Positions 1 through 8,275 of a stretch of DNA of 64,000 bases are shown in pieces (position 1 is the first letter of the stretch; the number at the start of each line of letters is the position of its first letter). Source of the stretch: Rhizobium rhizogenes NBRC 13257. Its GTDB lineage: Bacteria > Pseudomonadota > Alphaproteobacteria > Rhizobiales > Rhizobiaceae. The notes below the pieces were generated by a model that had not been told where the DNA came from, did not search any database, and saw only the letters and a program-made list of their open reading frames with translations. The stretch lies in contig NZ_BAYX01000006.1 of NCBI RefSeq assembly GCF_000696095.1, positions 186,001-250,000 on the forward strand. Reading direction: 5' to 3'. The position numbers were made by a program, and so were the translations under genes.

Positions 1-717
1 TCCGGCAAGACTGAGCGCGAAAAGGCCATGGTCGAGCATTTGATCGGTCTCAAGACGGCGGGGCTGGCGCTTGCCCCATCGGGACATGATCAGGACTATG
101 TCGACTTCATCGGCGGATTGAATGTTCCGATCGTCTGTTTCGACCAGAAGGTTGCCGGCATCGAGCGTGACTTCATCGGCTCCGACAACCACCTCGCCGG
201 AGCGATGCTCACCGAACATCTCCTGCAGCTCGGCCACAGGCGTATCGCCTTCATTGCCGGCCCGAGCCATATGCACACTGCGACCGAACGCTATCGCGGT
301 TTTATGGATACGATGGCGAATGCGGGGGTCGAGGTTAACCCGAATTTCGTCGTTGACGGACAGTTCACCCGTACCGCTGGCTACGAAGCGGCGATGCGCC
401 TGCTCATCCAGCCTGAGCGCCCCACCGCGATCCTCGGCGCCAACAACGCGGTGGCACTCTCCGCGCTGCAAGCCATGCAGGAACTGGGCTTCCGTTGTCC
501 CGACGATATTTCGCTCGCCATGATCGACAATGTGCAGTGGAGTTCGGTCATCACCCCACGCATCACCATGGTGGTTCAGGACACGCTGGCGCTCGGCGGC
601 ATCATCGCCCGACGCCTCATGCATCGGATCACCAACCCGCAAGGCGCCGTCGAGCCGCCGCAGGATTTCGTGCTGACTCCGAAATTCGTTCCCGGCAATT
701 CCTGCCGCAGGATTTAG
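1..717 (+). CDS. LacI-family transcriptional regulator, C-terminal part (5' end outside window)
   Basis: The frame is open from the first base, so the DNA-binding N-terminus lies upstream of the window. What remains is about 238 residues of the periplasmic-binding-protein-like effector domain of LacI/GalR regulators. Family hallmarks are visible: the segment DNHLAGAMLTEHLLQLGHRRIAFIAG cut across residues near 60-85, the RYRGFMDTM stretch, and the late PDDISLAMID segment that normally reads PxDISVxGFDD. Such regulators bind a sugar or related small molecule and control nearby catabolic genes. The target is not visible here; the SDR gene 234 bases downstream on the same strand is one candidate. 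Family assignment is firm, the ligand unknown. Confidence 0.85.
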   Translation, partial: SGKTEREKAMVEHLIGLKTAGLALAPSGHDQDYVDFIGGLNVPIVCFDQKVAGIERDFIGSDNHLAGAMLTEHLLQLGHRRIAFIAGPSHMHTATERYRGFMDTMANAGVEVNPNFVVDGQFTRTAGYEAAMRLLIQPERPTAILGANNAVALSALQAMQELGFRCPDDISLAMIDNVQWSSVITPRITMVVQDTLALGGIIARRLMHRITNPQGAVEPPQDFVLTPKFVPGNSCRRI

Positions 718-951
718 AGACCATGTCGGGTGCCGAGATTGGGACGGGATCAGAAGGGGAGAGACTGCCTTATTCGCCGGCTAAGGAGGCAGGCAAGCTG
801 GACGGAAAAAAGAGGTTGGCGGAGCGGTTTCTTATGGCAGAATGGACGTGGCAGAGCATTTCGTCAGCATGGCGGGCTTCTTTGCCTCTGGGAGTTTCGA
901 TTGTGCGGCATTGTAGTGCCGTAACGTCGATGGCGGACAAGGGAAGAGCGA

Positions 952-1731
952 ATGGACCTTCATCTCAAGGATAAAGTTGCAGTCATCACCGGTGGCTCCA
1001 AGGGCATTGGCCTTGGGATCGCCAAGGCTTTCGCGCGCGAGGGTTGCCATGTCGTGATCACGGCGCGTACGGCTGCCGAAGTCGAAGGTGCGGCCGCAAG
1101 CATTGCAAGCGAATTCGGCGTCACGGCCCGCGCCGTCGCTTCCGACGTTTCCTCCGCGGAGGGTTGCCAGGCGATCGTGGATGCCGCGGCAAAACTTGGC
1201 GGCGCGGACATCTTCGTTTCGAACGCCGGCACCGGCTCCAACGAGACCATCGCAAATGCGCCCGATGAGAAGTGGCAGTCCTATTGGGATTTGCACCTTA
1301 TGGCGGCCGTGCGGCTCAGCAGAGCGCTCGCCGACCAGATGGAGGCCAAGGGCGGCGGCGCGATGCTCATGAATGCATCCATCTGCGCGGTGCAGCCGCT
1401 CTGGTACGAACCGATTTACAATGTCACGAAAGCAGCACTTCTGATGTTCGGCAAGTGCCTGTCGGTCGAGATGATCAAGCGCAATATCCGCGTGAATGTC
1501 GTCAATCCCGGCCTTATCCGTACGCCCGACTGGGAGAAGACGGCCCGGGAACTGGCAGGAGACGGCTGGGAGGGTTATCTGCAGAGCGTCGCGGACGAAC
1601 ATGCCGATATCCGCCGTTTCGGTTCGGTTGAAGAGCTTGCGGACTTCTGTGTCTTCATCTGCTCTCCCCGCGCATCCTATAGCGTCGGCTCGGCCTACCA
1701 TGTAGACGGCGGGATGCTGGCGACAGTTTGA
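952..1731 (+). CDS. SDR-family NAD(P)-dependent oxidoreductase
   Basis: A classical short-chain dehydrogenase/reductase of 259 residues, the usual family length. The Rossmann cofactor motif TGGSKGIG is at residues 13-20, the NAG motif at 91-93, the catalytic Ser at 143, and the YNVTK catalytic Tyr156/Lys160 pair is intact. The C-terminal VDGGM motif is typical of FabG-like members. It should oxidise or reduce a hydroxyl/carbonyl group of an unknown small substrate in the cytoplasm. The ATG is preceded by a purine-rich GGGAAG. It follows a LacI-type regulator on the same strand, which fits a sugar or polyol dehydrogenase, but the substrate is inference only. Confidence 0.85.
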   Translation: MDLHLKDKVAVITGGSKGIGLGIAKAFAREGCHVVITARTAAEVEGAAASIASEFGVTARAVASDVSSAEGCQAIVDAAAKLGGADIFVSNAGTGSNETIANAPDEKWQSYWDLHLMAAVRLSRALADQMEAKGGGAMLMNASICAVQPLWYEPIYNVTKAALLMFGKCLSVEMIKRNIRVNVVNPGLIRTPDWEKTARELAGDGWEGYLQSVADEHADIRRFGSVEELADFCVFICSPRASYSVGSAYHVDGGMLATV

Positions 1732-1759
1732 AGCCAGCCTTTCTGATGCCTTTGAGTCT

Positions 1760-1797
1760 CGCCGTCATCCGCCGATTACCATTGACGGATGATGGCG
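1760..1797. terminator. Stem-loop between convergent genes
   Basis: A 12-bp stem (CGCCGTCATCCG pairing with CGGATGATGGCG, one G-T pair) around a 14-base loop lies between the ends of the convergent SDR and DUF983 genes. There is no clear T-run on either side, so a bidirectional terminator is a reasonable but unproven reading. Confidence 0.4.
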
Positions 1798-1816
1798 CAG
1801 CTATCCGTGCTTACAT

Positions 1817-2200
1817 CTATTGAGATCTGACGACCCGACCCTCTTCGGCCTTGTAGAAGAACTGGCTGGCCACGAGCCAGCCTTTGAGTGGCCTCAGAGG
1901 CGGAATGCATGTCGCCAGCATGAACGGTAAAGTCAGCAAGGCATGCACCCAGATCGGCGCGCTGTACTGAACCTCAAGCCAGACGGCGAGAAACACGCTC
2001 GGCACACAGGCAAAGCAGATGACAAAGAAGGCCGGCCCATCGGCGGGATCGGCAAAGGAATAATCCAGCCCGCAGACCTCGCATTCCCTGGCGATGGTCA
2101 GAAATCCGTTGAACAGATGACCCTGGCCGCAACGCGGGCAGCGCCCACGCAGCCCGGTCTGCAAGGGTGAAAGTGGCGGCCAATCCATGTCGGCGGACAT
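1817..2200 (-). CDS. DUF983 family membrane protein with zinc-ribbon-like cysteines
   Basis: A 127-residue protein of the DUF983 family. Two cysteine pairs, CPRC (C21, C24) and CEVC (C40, C43), resemble a zinc ribbon and precede the family hallmark GLDYSFADPADGPAFF. Two hydrophobic segments follow (FFVICFACVPSVFLAVWL and a second around PIWVHALLTLPFMLA), suggesting a two-pass inner-membrane protein with a cytoplasmic metal-binding head. The biochemical role of the family is unknown. I start at the ATG at 2200 because AGGAG stands seven bases before it; a longer reading from 2251 would run through the ATTGAATGCAT boxes upstream. Those boxes suggest control by the neighbouring MocR regulator. 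Confidence 0.85.
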   Translation of the reverse strand: MSADMDWPPLSPLQTGLRGRCPRCGQGHLFNGFLTIARECEVCGLDYSFADPADGPAFFVICFACVPSVFLAVWLEVQYSAPIWVHALLTLPFMLATCIPPLRPLKGWLVASQFFYKAEEGRVVRSQ

Positions 2201-2220
2201 CTCGGTAACTCCTGTTGAAA

Positions 2221-2256
2221 TGAATGCATTCAATGTCGTAATTGATTGCATTCAAT
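2221..2256. promoter_or_regulatory. ATTGAATGCAT operator-like boxes upstream of the DUF983 gene
   Basis: Read on the minus strand there are two copies of an 11-base box, ATTGAATGCAA (2256-2246) and ATTGAATGCAT (2234-2224), with starts 22 bases apart, two helical turns. The second lies inside the palindrome TGAATGCATTCA (2221-2232), just before the DUF983 ribosome binding site. The same box recurs on the far side of the MocR gene. Binding by MocR is inferred from position and helical phasing. Confidence 0.55.
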
Positions 2257-2360
2257 ATAGATGCGCTTTAGTGAAGTGAATGTCCACTCGACATAATGAC
2301 GCATCCGGCCGCCAACAGGGGGCGGCGCATTTCGCTTTCAAAATCAGGTGTGTGGGCAGG

Positions 2361-3764
2361 TTAGAAAAACGATCCGGTCATCTCGGGCGGTCCTTCGAGC
2401 GCATGAGCCATGAATTCGATGGCGCTGCGCAGCTTTTCGCGGCTGATCGGACCGCCGAGGCAGATACGGACTACTTCCGGGGCCGGGCCTTCGACGGTGA
2501 ATGCATCGCTGGCAACGACACCGAGGCCGGCGGCGTTCATGTGGCTGCCGAAGGTGGAGCGAGTCCATCCATTGGTCAGCGGCAGCCATATGTTGAAGCT
2601 CAGTGGATCGGCCTCGAAACTGCCGGGGGGCAGGAGGGAGGCGACGAGCGTCTGGCGAGCGGCGGCTTCCGTGCGAATGAAGCGAAGGATGGTGTCTGCG
2701 GTGCCGTCGTCGATCCAGCGTGTCGCAAGTGCCGCCATCAGCGGCGAGGCCATGACATTGTTGGCGCGCATGGCGCTTGCGAATGGCCAGGCAGCCTTGG
2801 TGTCGGGTGCCACGACATAGGCCAGGCGCAACCCTGCACCGATGCATTTTGCCAGTCCGCCGATGTGCCAGGTGAGGTCCGGCGCCATTGTCGCCAGCGG
2901 CGGCGGCGCATGTAGCGGAATAAAGCCATAGGCATCATCCTCGACGATCGGCACATGATACTTGCGGGCTATGGCGCAGATTTCCTCGCGGCGCTTTTCG
3001 GGGATCGTCACCGTCGTCGGGTTCTGCAGGGTCGGGTTGAGATAGAGCGCCTTTGGCGCAAGCCGTCGGCAGGCATCGGCCAGCGCATCGGGCAGGATGC
3101 CATGCGCGTCCATTGGCAGGCCCGATAGATTGAGCCGCAATTGAGCTGATATCGAGCGTATGCCGGGGTAGGTGATGTTCTCGGAGAGAATTGTTTCGCC
3201 GGGCTTGGCCAGCGTCCCGAGGATGGCAAGCAAGGCGGGATGAGCGCCCGGCGTAACGAAGATCCGCTCCTGTGACGGTACGAGGCCGCGCCGGCTCAGC
3301 CAAGCGGCGGCGGCATCCTTGTCCATGCTGGAGCCGCCAAAACCCTGATAGCGCAGTAGCGGGATCATGTTGGCGGCAACGGCGGAAAGTCCCTCTTGCA
3401 TGCGGGCAATCAGCTCGGGATCGTCTGTCTCCGGCGGCATGTTCATCGAGAAATCGACAATTGATGTCCGGCGTGGATCGGGCGCCAAGGCCGAGGTAAA
3501 GCCGCGGCGGTCCTTGTCTTGGCCGCCGGTGACGAATGTGCCGCGGCCCACTTGCGTATCCACCAGTCCGCGTTTTCTGGCTTCGATATAGCCACGGGCG
3601 ACCGTGGTGAAATCGATGGAGAGGCGCTTGGCCAGTTCGCGTTGCGGCGGCAACCTGTCGCCGATGACCAGCCGACCGCTTTTCAGGTCTATTTCGATGA
3701 TATCCGCGATTGCAGCATAGCGTGGGCCACTGCTCAGGCTCAGGTCGGGAAGCCAGTCTCTCAT
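2361..3764 (-). CDS. MocR-type GntR regulator with aminotransferase-like effector domain
   Basis: A 467-residue MocR regulator. Residues about 15-80 are a GntR winged helix-turn-helix (RLPPQRELAKRLSIDFTTVA, then GRGTFV). Residues about 105-460 are a class I aminotransferase fold: the PLP-binding lysine is K306 in GGLAKCIGAGLR, with D277 and Y279 in EDDAYG. MocR proteins bind PLP and use it to sense amino compounds. The gene lies divergent to the Nit1C cluster and upstream of DUF983. Repeated ATTGAATGCAT boxes occur in both flanking intergenic regions, so it is the likely local regulator of the Nit1C genes and perhaps of DUF983 and itself. No strong ribosome binding site precedes the ATG. Family certain; target set inferred. 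Confidence 0.9.
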   Translation of the reverse strand: MRDWLPDLSLSSGPRYAAIADIIEIDLKSGRLVIGDRLPPQRELAKRLSIDFTTVARGYIEARKRGLVDTQVGRGTFVTGGQDKDRRGFTSALAPDPRRTSIVDFSMNMPPETDDPELIARMQEGLSAVAANMIPLLRYQGFGGSSMDKDAAAAWLSRRGLVPSQERIFVTPGAHPALLAILGTLAKPGETILSENITYPGIRSISAQLRLNLSGLPMDAHGILPDALADACRRLAPKALYLNPTLQNPTTVTIPEKRREEICAIARKYHVPIVEDDAYGFIPLHAPPPLATMAPDLTWHIGGLAKCIGAGLRLAYVVAPDTKAAWPFASAMRANNVMASPLMAALATRWIDDGTADTILRFIRTEAAARQTLVASLLPPGSFEADPLSFNIWLPLTNGWTRSTFGSHMNAAGLGVVASDAFTVEGPAPEVVRICLGGPISREKLRSAIEFMAHALEGPPEMTGSFF

Positions 3765-3892
3765 TGCGCTTAGAATCCATGCTCTTTTTATATTGACTGT
3801 ATATTGTTGCGTATTTTCATTGTCATCAGCAATTTCTCTGCATCAGGCAGATCTTGAAGTCTGTTGGCGTCAAAACAGTAAAGGCGCTTTAA

Positions 3893-4014
3893 ATTGAATG
3901 CATATTGAATGCATTCATATCGTGCAATGTTGCACGGTTTTTGCTCTCCCGATTGCTCCTCCATTATGCTGACTCAAGTTGCAATTTAAAAATTGAATGT
4001 ATAATTGAATGAAT
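3893..4014. promoter_or_regulatory. Two pairs of ATTGAATGCAT direct repeats in the MocR-Nit1C divergent region
   Basis: The first pair is two identical ATTGAATGCAT units, back to back at 3893-3903 and 3904-3914; the second unit also forms the palindrome TGAATGCATTCA (3906-3917). The second pair is ATTGAATGTAT (3992-4002) and ATTGAATGAAT (4004-4014), offset by 12 bases. Direct repeats one helical turn apart are the kind of site bound by MocR/GntR dimers. They lie in the 355-base gap between the divergent MocR gene and the first Nit1C gene. The functional reading is inference. Confidence 0.65.
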
Positions 4015-4119
4015 CAATGGTGATTTTGACTGTAATTTGTGCAGCATCAACTTGGCACGGTGATTGCAACATCCTGTTCGTACCCCACACCGAAATCGGG
4101 ACAGAAACAGGAGCCAGCA

Positions 4120-4602
4120 ATGCCCGCAGTCACAACACCAGCCCATGCCGACGGCGATTTCTTCGTTGATTATGAGGAAAAGGTCTTCGAGGACGTCCAG
4201 GCCAAGGCCGGCGACAAGGCCCTCATCACCTTTCACACGGTTGCCTTCGAGGGATCGATCGGCCTCGTCAACCTGCTGCAAGCCAAACGGCTGAAGCGCA
4301 AGGGTTTCGAAACAGCCGTGCTGCTCTACGGTCCGGGCGTGACGCTCGGCGTGCAGCGTGGGTTTCCCAAACTCGGCAGCGAAGCCTTTCCAGGCCATCT
4401 CAATTTCAACAACCAGATCAAGGGTTTCATGGAAGAGGGCGGGAAGGTCTATGCCTGCCGCTTCGCGCTTCAGGCGCTCTATGGCCATGGCGAGCAGGCG
4501 CTCATCCCGGGGATCATTCCGATCAGTCCGCTCGACGTGCTTGATCTGATCCTCATCCATCGCCGCGACGGTGCCTTCATCCTCGATACGTGGACGCTCT
4601 GA
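4120..4602 (+). CDS. MSMEG_0572/Sll0783-type nitrogen-starvation response protein (first Nit1C gene)
   Basis: A 160-residue protein matching the MSMEG_0572/Sll0783 family, the usual first member of Nit1C clusters. It looks like a DsrE-type fold: a segment [20 protein letters not shown], an oxyanion-type [11 protein letters not shown], then [16 protein letters not shown]. The Cys in VYACRF may be functional. The biochemical role is not established. The ATG at 4120 follows CAGGAG with good spacing; the frame is open further upstream but without a ribosome binding site. It leads a same-strand run of nine genes and is preceded by the ATTGAATGCAT repeats. Identification rests on sequence resemblance and on the full matching gene order downstream. 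Confidence 0.85.
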   Translation: MPAVTTPAHADGDFFVDYEEKVFEDVQAKAGDKALITFHTVAFEGSIGLVNLLQAKRLKRKGFETAVLLYGPGVTLGVQRGFPKLGSEAFPGHLNFNNQIKGFMEEGGKVYACRFALQALYGHGEQALIPGIIPISPLDVLDLILIHRRDGAFILDTWTL

Positions 4603-4661
4603 CCGGGCCGGGTGGCGGCACTTGTGCCGCCACCCATCAAACATGCGCAAAGGAGTTCGCC

Positions 4662-5714
4662 ATGCAGAAAAAGTCGACCGTCCGGGTCGCAGCCGTCCAG
4701 ATTGCGCCGGATCTGACATCGCGGGAAAAGACGGTGGCACGCGTGATCGAGGCGATCGCCCAGGCATCCGCCAAAGGCGCGGAGCTTGTGGTTTTTCCCG
4801 AGACCTTTGTACCGTGGTATCCATATTTCTCGTTCGTGTTGCCCCCGGTCTTGTCCGGCAAGGAGCACCTGCGGCTCTACGAAGAGGCGGTGGCAGTACC
4901 GAGTGCGACCACAAGAAGCGTGGCGGCCGCAGCTCGTGAACATGGCATCGTCGTGGCGCTCGGCGTCAACGAGCGCGATCATGGCACGCTCTACAATACG
5001 CAACTGCTTTTCGATGCCGATGGCAGTCTGATCCTGAAGCGGCGCAAAATCACCCCGACCTTTCACGAGCGGATGATCTGGGGCCAGGGCGATGCCTCGG
5101 GCCTGAAGGTCGTCGACAGCGCCATTGGCCGCATCGGCGCGCTGGCCTGCTGGGAACACTACAATCCGCTTGCCCGCTATGCGCTGATGGCACAGCACGA
5201 GGAAATCCACATTGCCCAGTTTCCGGGCTCCATGGTCGGGCCGATCTTTGCCGATCAGATGGAGGTGACGATCCGTCATCATGCGCTGGAAAGCGGCTGC
5301 TTTGTCGTCAATGCCACGGGATGGCTGACGGATGATCAGATCGTTTCGATCACGCCGGATGCGGGCCTGCAAAAGGCGCTGCGGGGCGGCTGCATGACGG
5401 CGATCATTTCCCCCGAAGGCAAGCATCTCGTACCGCCACTCACCGAAGGCGAGGGCATCCTCGTCGCCGATCTCGACATGAGCCTCATCCTCAAGCGCAA
5501 ACGTATGATGGATTCGGTCGGCCACTATGCCCGGCCCGAGTTGCTGCACCTCGTCATGGATGCACGGCCGGCCGCGCCGATGAGGACATCGACCATACCC
5601 GACGCCTTCCCCGGCGAGACATTGACAACCGACATGACCGATGGAGAACAGGATGCGTCTTTCGACGGAAACGCTGATCAACGAATTGCAGTCCTTCGGA
5701 GCCCGGCTGGTTGA
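4662..5714 (+). CDS. nitC: Nitrilase of the Nit1C cluster (Nit6803 type)
   Basis: A 350-residue carbon-nitrogen hydrolase. The nitrilase triad is complete: Glu47 in [12 protein letters not shown], Lys129 in [11 protein letters not shown] and Cys163 in [10 protein letters not shown]. Family enzymes of this branch hydrolyse nitriles to the carboxylic acid and ammonia in the cytoplasm as oligomers or filaments. Nit1C clusters have been linked to cyanide/nitrile assimilation under nitrogen limitation. The ATG at 4662 follows AAGGAG; the frame extends upstream without support. The C-terminal roughly 20 residues overlap the start of the next gene by 62 bases, an unusually long overlap for this tightly packed operon, so the tail may be dispensable. 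Natural substrate not evident. Confidence 0.93.
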   Translation: MQKKSTVRVAAVQIAPDLTSREKTVARVIEAIAQASAKGAELVVFPETFVPWYPYFSFVLPPVLSGKEHLRLYEEAVAVPSATTRSVAAAAREHGIVVALGVNERDHGTLYNTQLLFDADGSLILKRRKITPTFHERMIWGQGDASGLKVVDSAIGRIGALACWEHYNPLARYALMAQHEEIHIAQFPGSMVGPIFADQMEVTIRHHALESGCFVVNATGWLTDDQIVSITPDAGLQKALRGGCMTAIISPEGKHLVPPLTEGEGILVADLDMSLILKRKRMMDSVGHYARPELLHLVMDARPAAPMRTSTIPDAFPGETLTTDMTDGEQDASFDGNADQRIAVLRSPAG

Positions 5715-6759
5715 TCCCAAGGCCGGCCAGGAAAGCCGGCGCGGCGGAGCGGGGCCGTCCGACCACAAGGCGCTGACCATCGACGGCATGACCGTCATGG
5801 TACCGGTGCACACGGCGCCGGCCTTCGAAAGTCCTTATCTGGTCGAGAAGCCGGATGAGACGGGCAGGAGCCGGATCAGTCGCGATGGCACCGTCATCGG
5901 TGAAGTGTCCTTTCCGCTCCGCCCGAGATTTTACGAACGCTCGACGACGGAGGGTATTCCCTATTCGCAGATCGCGGTCCTGCACGGCAAGGACGTGCTG
6001 GCGACAACCGTGCTGCAAACCTGCATCCGCTACCAGAGCCGCACCAAGACCTGTCAATTCTGCGCCATCGGCCAGTCGCTGGCGGCTGGAAGGACGATCG
6101 CTCACAAAACGCCGGCGCAGCTGGCCGAAGTGGCGAAAGCCGCGGTCGAGCTGGATGGCGTCAAGCATATGGTGATGACGACCGGAACGCCGAGGGGCGA
6201 CGATCGCGGCGCCGCTGTGCTCGCCGAAAGCGCCAGGGCCATCAAGGCGGCCGTTGACTTGCCGATCCAGGCCCAGTGCGAGCCGCCGGAGGACGATATC
6301 TGGTTCCAGCGCATGAAGGATGCCGGCGTCGATGCGCTCGGCATGCATCTCGAAGTCGTGACCCCTGAGATCCGCGCCCGCATCATGCCGGGCAAGGCGC
6401 AGGTCGGGATCGAGAAATACATGCGGTCCTTCAAGGCGGCCGTCGAGGTTTTCGGACGCGGTCAGGTCTCGACCTATATTCTTGCCGGGCTCGGCGATAC
6501 ACGCGAGGCGATCCTCGAAATTTGCGAGGAATTGATCGCAATCGGCGTTTATCCCTTCGTCGTGCCCTTCGTGCCGATCTCCGGCACGCCGCTCGAAAGC
6601 CATCCTGCGCCGAAGCCGGAATTCATGCATTCGATCCTCGGCCCGTTGTCCCGGATGTTGGTCGCAAGCGGTCTGAAGGCCGTCGACATCAAAGCCGGTT
6701 GCGGCAAATGCGGCGCCTGCTCGGCCCTTTCCACCTATGAGAGGACGTTGACGCCATGA
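5653..6759 (+). CDS. MSMEG_0568-type radical SAM protein (Nit1C)
   Basis: A 368-residue radical SAM enzyme. The cluster-binding cysteines are spaced C-x9-C-x2-C (C124, C134, C137 in [15 protein letters not shown]) instead of the common CxxxCxxC. A second motif at the C-terminus, CGKCGAC (C350, C353, C356), could hold an auxiliary iron-sulfur cluster or zinc. Position and features match the MSMEG_0568 family found only with Nit1C nitrilases. The reaction is unknown. Start at 5653 is chosen because GGAG lies six bases upstream; an in-frame ATG at 5641 has no such site. The 5' end overlaps the nitrilase gene, and the 3' end overlaps the next gene by ATGA. Confidence 0.9.
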   Translation: MRLSTETLINELQSFGARLVDPKAGQESRRGGAGPSDHKALTIDGMTVMVPVHTAPAFESPYLVEKPDETGRSRISRDGTVIGEVSFPLRPRFYERSTTEGIPYSQIAVLHGKDVLATTVLQTCIRYQSRTKTCQFCAIGQSLAAGRTIAHKTPAQLAEVAKAAVELDGVKHMVMTTGTPRGDDRGAAVLAESARAIKAAVDLPIQAQCEPPEDDIWFQRMKDAGVDALGMHLEVVTPEIRARIMPGKAQVGIEKYMRSFKAAVEVFGRGQVSTYILAGLGDTREAILEICEELIAIGVYPFVVPFVPISGTPLESHPAPKPEFMHSILGPLSRMLVASGLKAVDIKAGCGKCGACSALSTYERTLTP

Positions 6760-7298
6760 TTTTCGAACCGTTCTCAGCGTTCAACGCCAGCGAATACATG
6801 GTGAAGTTCACCACATCGGCCTGGGAGCGCCGTGAGGCCTATGCGCTTCGTCGCGATGTTTTCTGCAAAGAGCAGGGGGTATTCAGGGACGATGATCGCG
6901 ACGGCATCGACGAATACGCGATCCCGATCGTCGCCCTGTCGATGATGGGGGTCGCAGCCGACCGCGTGGTGGGCACGGTCCGCATCCATGAGGAGGAACC
7001 CGGTCTCTGGTGGGGTTCGCGGCTTGCCGTTCATTCGGATTTCCGGGCGATCGGCGCGCTGGGCACGACGCTGATCAAGCTTGCGGTTTCCTCCGCCAAT
7101 GCCTTTGGCTGCCACACATTTCTCGCCAATGTGCAAAGCCAGAATGGCCTTCTGTTTCGCCGTCTGCATTGGGAGGTTCTGGACGAGTTCGAAATCCACG
7201 GAAAACCGCATCTGCGGATGAAGGCCGATCTTTCCTACTATCCGCCTTGCCGCACGCCGGAAACCGGCTTTGTCGCGCTGCCGAAGAGGGCGGCGTAA
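6756..7298 (+). CDS. MSMEG_0567/Sll0786-type GNAT N-acetyltransferase (Nit1C)
   Basis: A 180-residue GNAT-fold acetyltransferase of the Nit1C-specific family. The opening WERREAYALRRDVFCKEQGVF is the conserved GNAT helix-1 segment also seen in acyl-homoserine-lactone-synthase-like relatives. RVVGTVRIHEE forms the central strand, and the acetyl-CoA binding loop sits near RLAVHSDFRAIGALGTTLI. It should transfer an acyl group to an amine made within the pathway; the acceptor is unknown. It is translationally coupled on both sides: ATGA overlap with the radical SAM gene, TAATG overlap with the next gene. Confidence 0.88.
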   Translation: MIFEPFSAFNASEYMVKFTTSAWERREAYALRRDVFCKEQGVFRDDDRDGIDEYAIPIVALSMMGVAADRVVGTVRIHEEEPGLWWGSRLAVHSDFRAIGALGTTLIKLAVSSANAFGCHTFLANVQSQNGLLFRRLHWEVLDEFEIHGKPHLRMKADLSYYPPCRTPETGFVALPKRAA

Positions 7299-8275
7299 TG
7301 AGTGGAGACCTCGACATCTCCGCTTTTGCTGTGCGGCTGGCTGCGACTTCGGGCATAGCAGCCAAGCAGGATATCGGCTTTGCGGCATCGAGCCTCGGGC
7401 TTGCCGGCCAGCCTGTGGCTGTCGGTGACGATTGTGCCGCGATTGCCGATGGCGACGGCTATCTGCTGTTCGCCATCGAAGGCTTCATCAATGAGTTTGT
7501 CGCCATTGACCCCTGGTTTGCCGGCTGGTGTGGCGTGATGGTCAACATTTCCGATATCGCCGCCATGGGCGGCTGGCCGATCGCTGTCGTCGACGCGGTC
7601 TGGGCCGATGGAGAAGCGGGTGCGAAACCGGTGCTCGAAGGCATGCGCGCCGCAGCCAGCACATACGGCGTGCCGATCGTCGGTGGCCATACCAATATCA
7701 GAACCGACCGGAGCCAGTTGTCCGTTGCCATCCTTGGCCGGGCCAGAAAGCTGCTGACCAGTTTCGATGCAAAGCCGGGCGATGTGCTGGTGGCGGCCGT
7801 CGATCATCGCGGTGCTTACCGCGAGCCGTTCAGCAATTTTCAGGCGGCCATCGGGGCGCCCGCGGAACGGCTGCGCGACGACCTGAACATCCTGCCGGAG
7901 ATCGCAGGGGCGGGGTTGGTGCTGGCGGCCAAGGATATCAGCCAAGGCGGCATTATCGGCACGGCGATCATGCTGGCGGAATGCTCCGGGGTCGGGATCG
8001 ACATCGACGTTAAGGCTATTCCCTTGCCGGAAGGCGTAAGCCTCGACCGCTGGCTCGTCACTTTCCCGAGCTACGGCTATTTGCTGTCGGTGACGCCTGA
8101 CAAGGTCGATGCCGTCATCGAACGGTTTACAGCGCGCGGCATTGCCGCTGCCGCCATTGGCGGGGTGAAGGCCGGAAGCGAAGTGGCGATCGTCGACAAA
8201 GACGCGCGCGCGGTCGTGCGAGATCACGCGGCTGAACCGCTGCTGCAGCTCGGCCGTGTGGAGTTGCCCGCATGA
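7298..8275 (+). CDS. Sll0787-type AIR-synthase-like protein (Nit1C)
   Basis: A 325-residue protein resembling phosphoribosylaminoimidazole (AIR) synthase/PurM-like ATP-binding enzymes, of the sll0787 subfamily tied to Nit1C. Recognisable parts are the N-terminal AVGDDCAAI metal/ATP loop, VNISDIAAMGGWPIAVV, VGGHTN, and the C-terminal AKDISQGGIIGTAIMLAECSGVG. PurM-like enzymes activate a carbonyl or amide oxygen with ATP, so this one could activate an intermediate for amine attack; the actual substrate is unknown. The start at 7298 overlaps the preceding stop (TAATG), and the stop overlaps the next ATG (ATGA). A longer open frame from 7010 merely shadows the GNAT gene. Confidence 0.88.
   Translation: MSGDLDISAFAVRLAATSGIAAKQDIGFAASSLGLAGQPVAVGDDCAAIADGDGYLLFAIEGFINEFVAIDPWFAGWCGVMVNISDIAAMGGWPIAVVDAVWADGEAGAKPVLEGMRAAASTYGVPIVGGHTNIRTDRSQLSVAILGRARKLLTSFDAKPGDVLVAAVDHRGAYREPFSNFQAAIGAPAERLRDDLNILPEIAGAGLVLAAKDISQGGIIGTAIMLAECSGVGIDIDVKAIPLPEGVSLDRWLVTFPSYGYLLSVTPDKVDAVIERFTARGIAAAAIGGVKAGSEVAIVDKDARAVVRDHAAEPLLQLGRVELPA

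Noticed and set aside
730..924. Small 64-codon frame between the LacI-type and SDR genes
   Set aside because: No ribosome binding site, no family, composition unlike neighbours' coding DNA.
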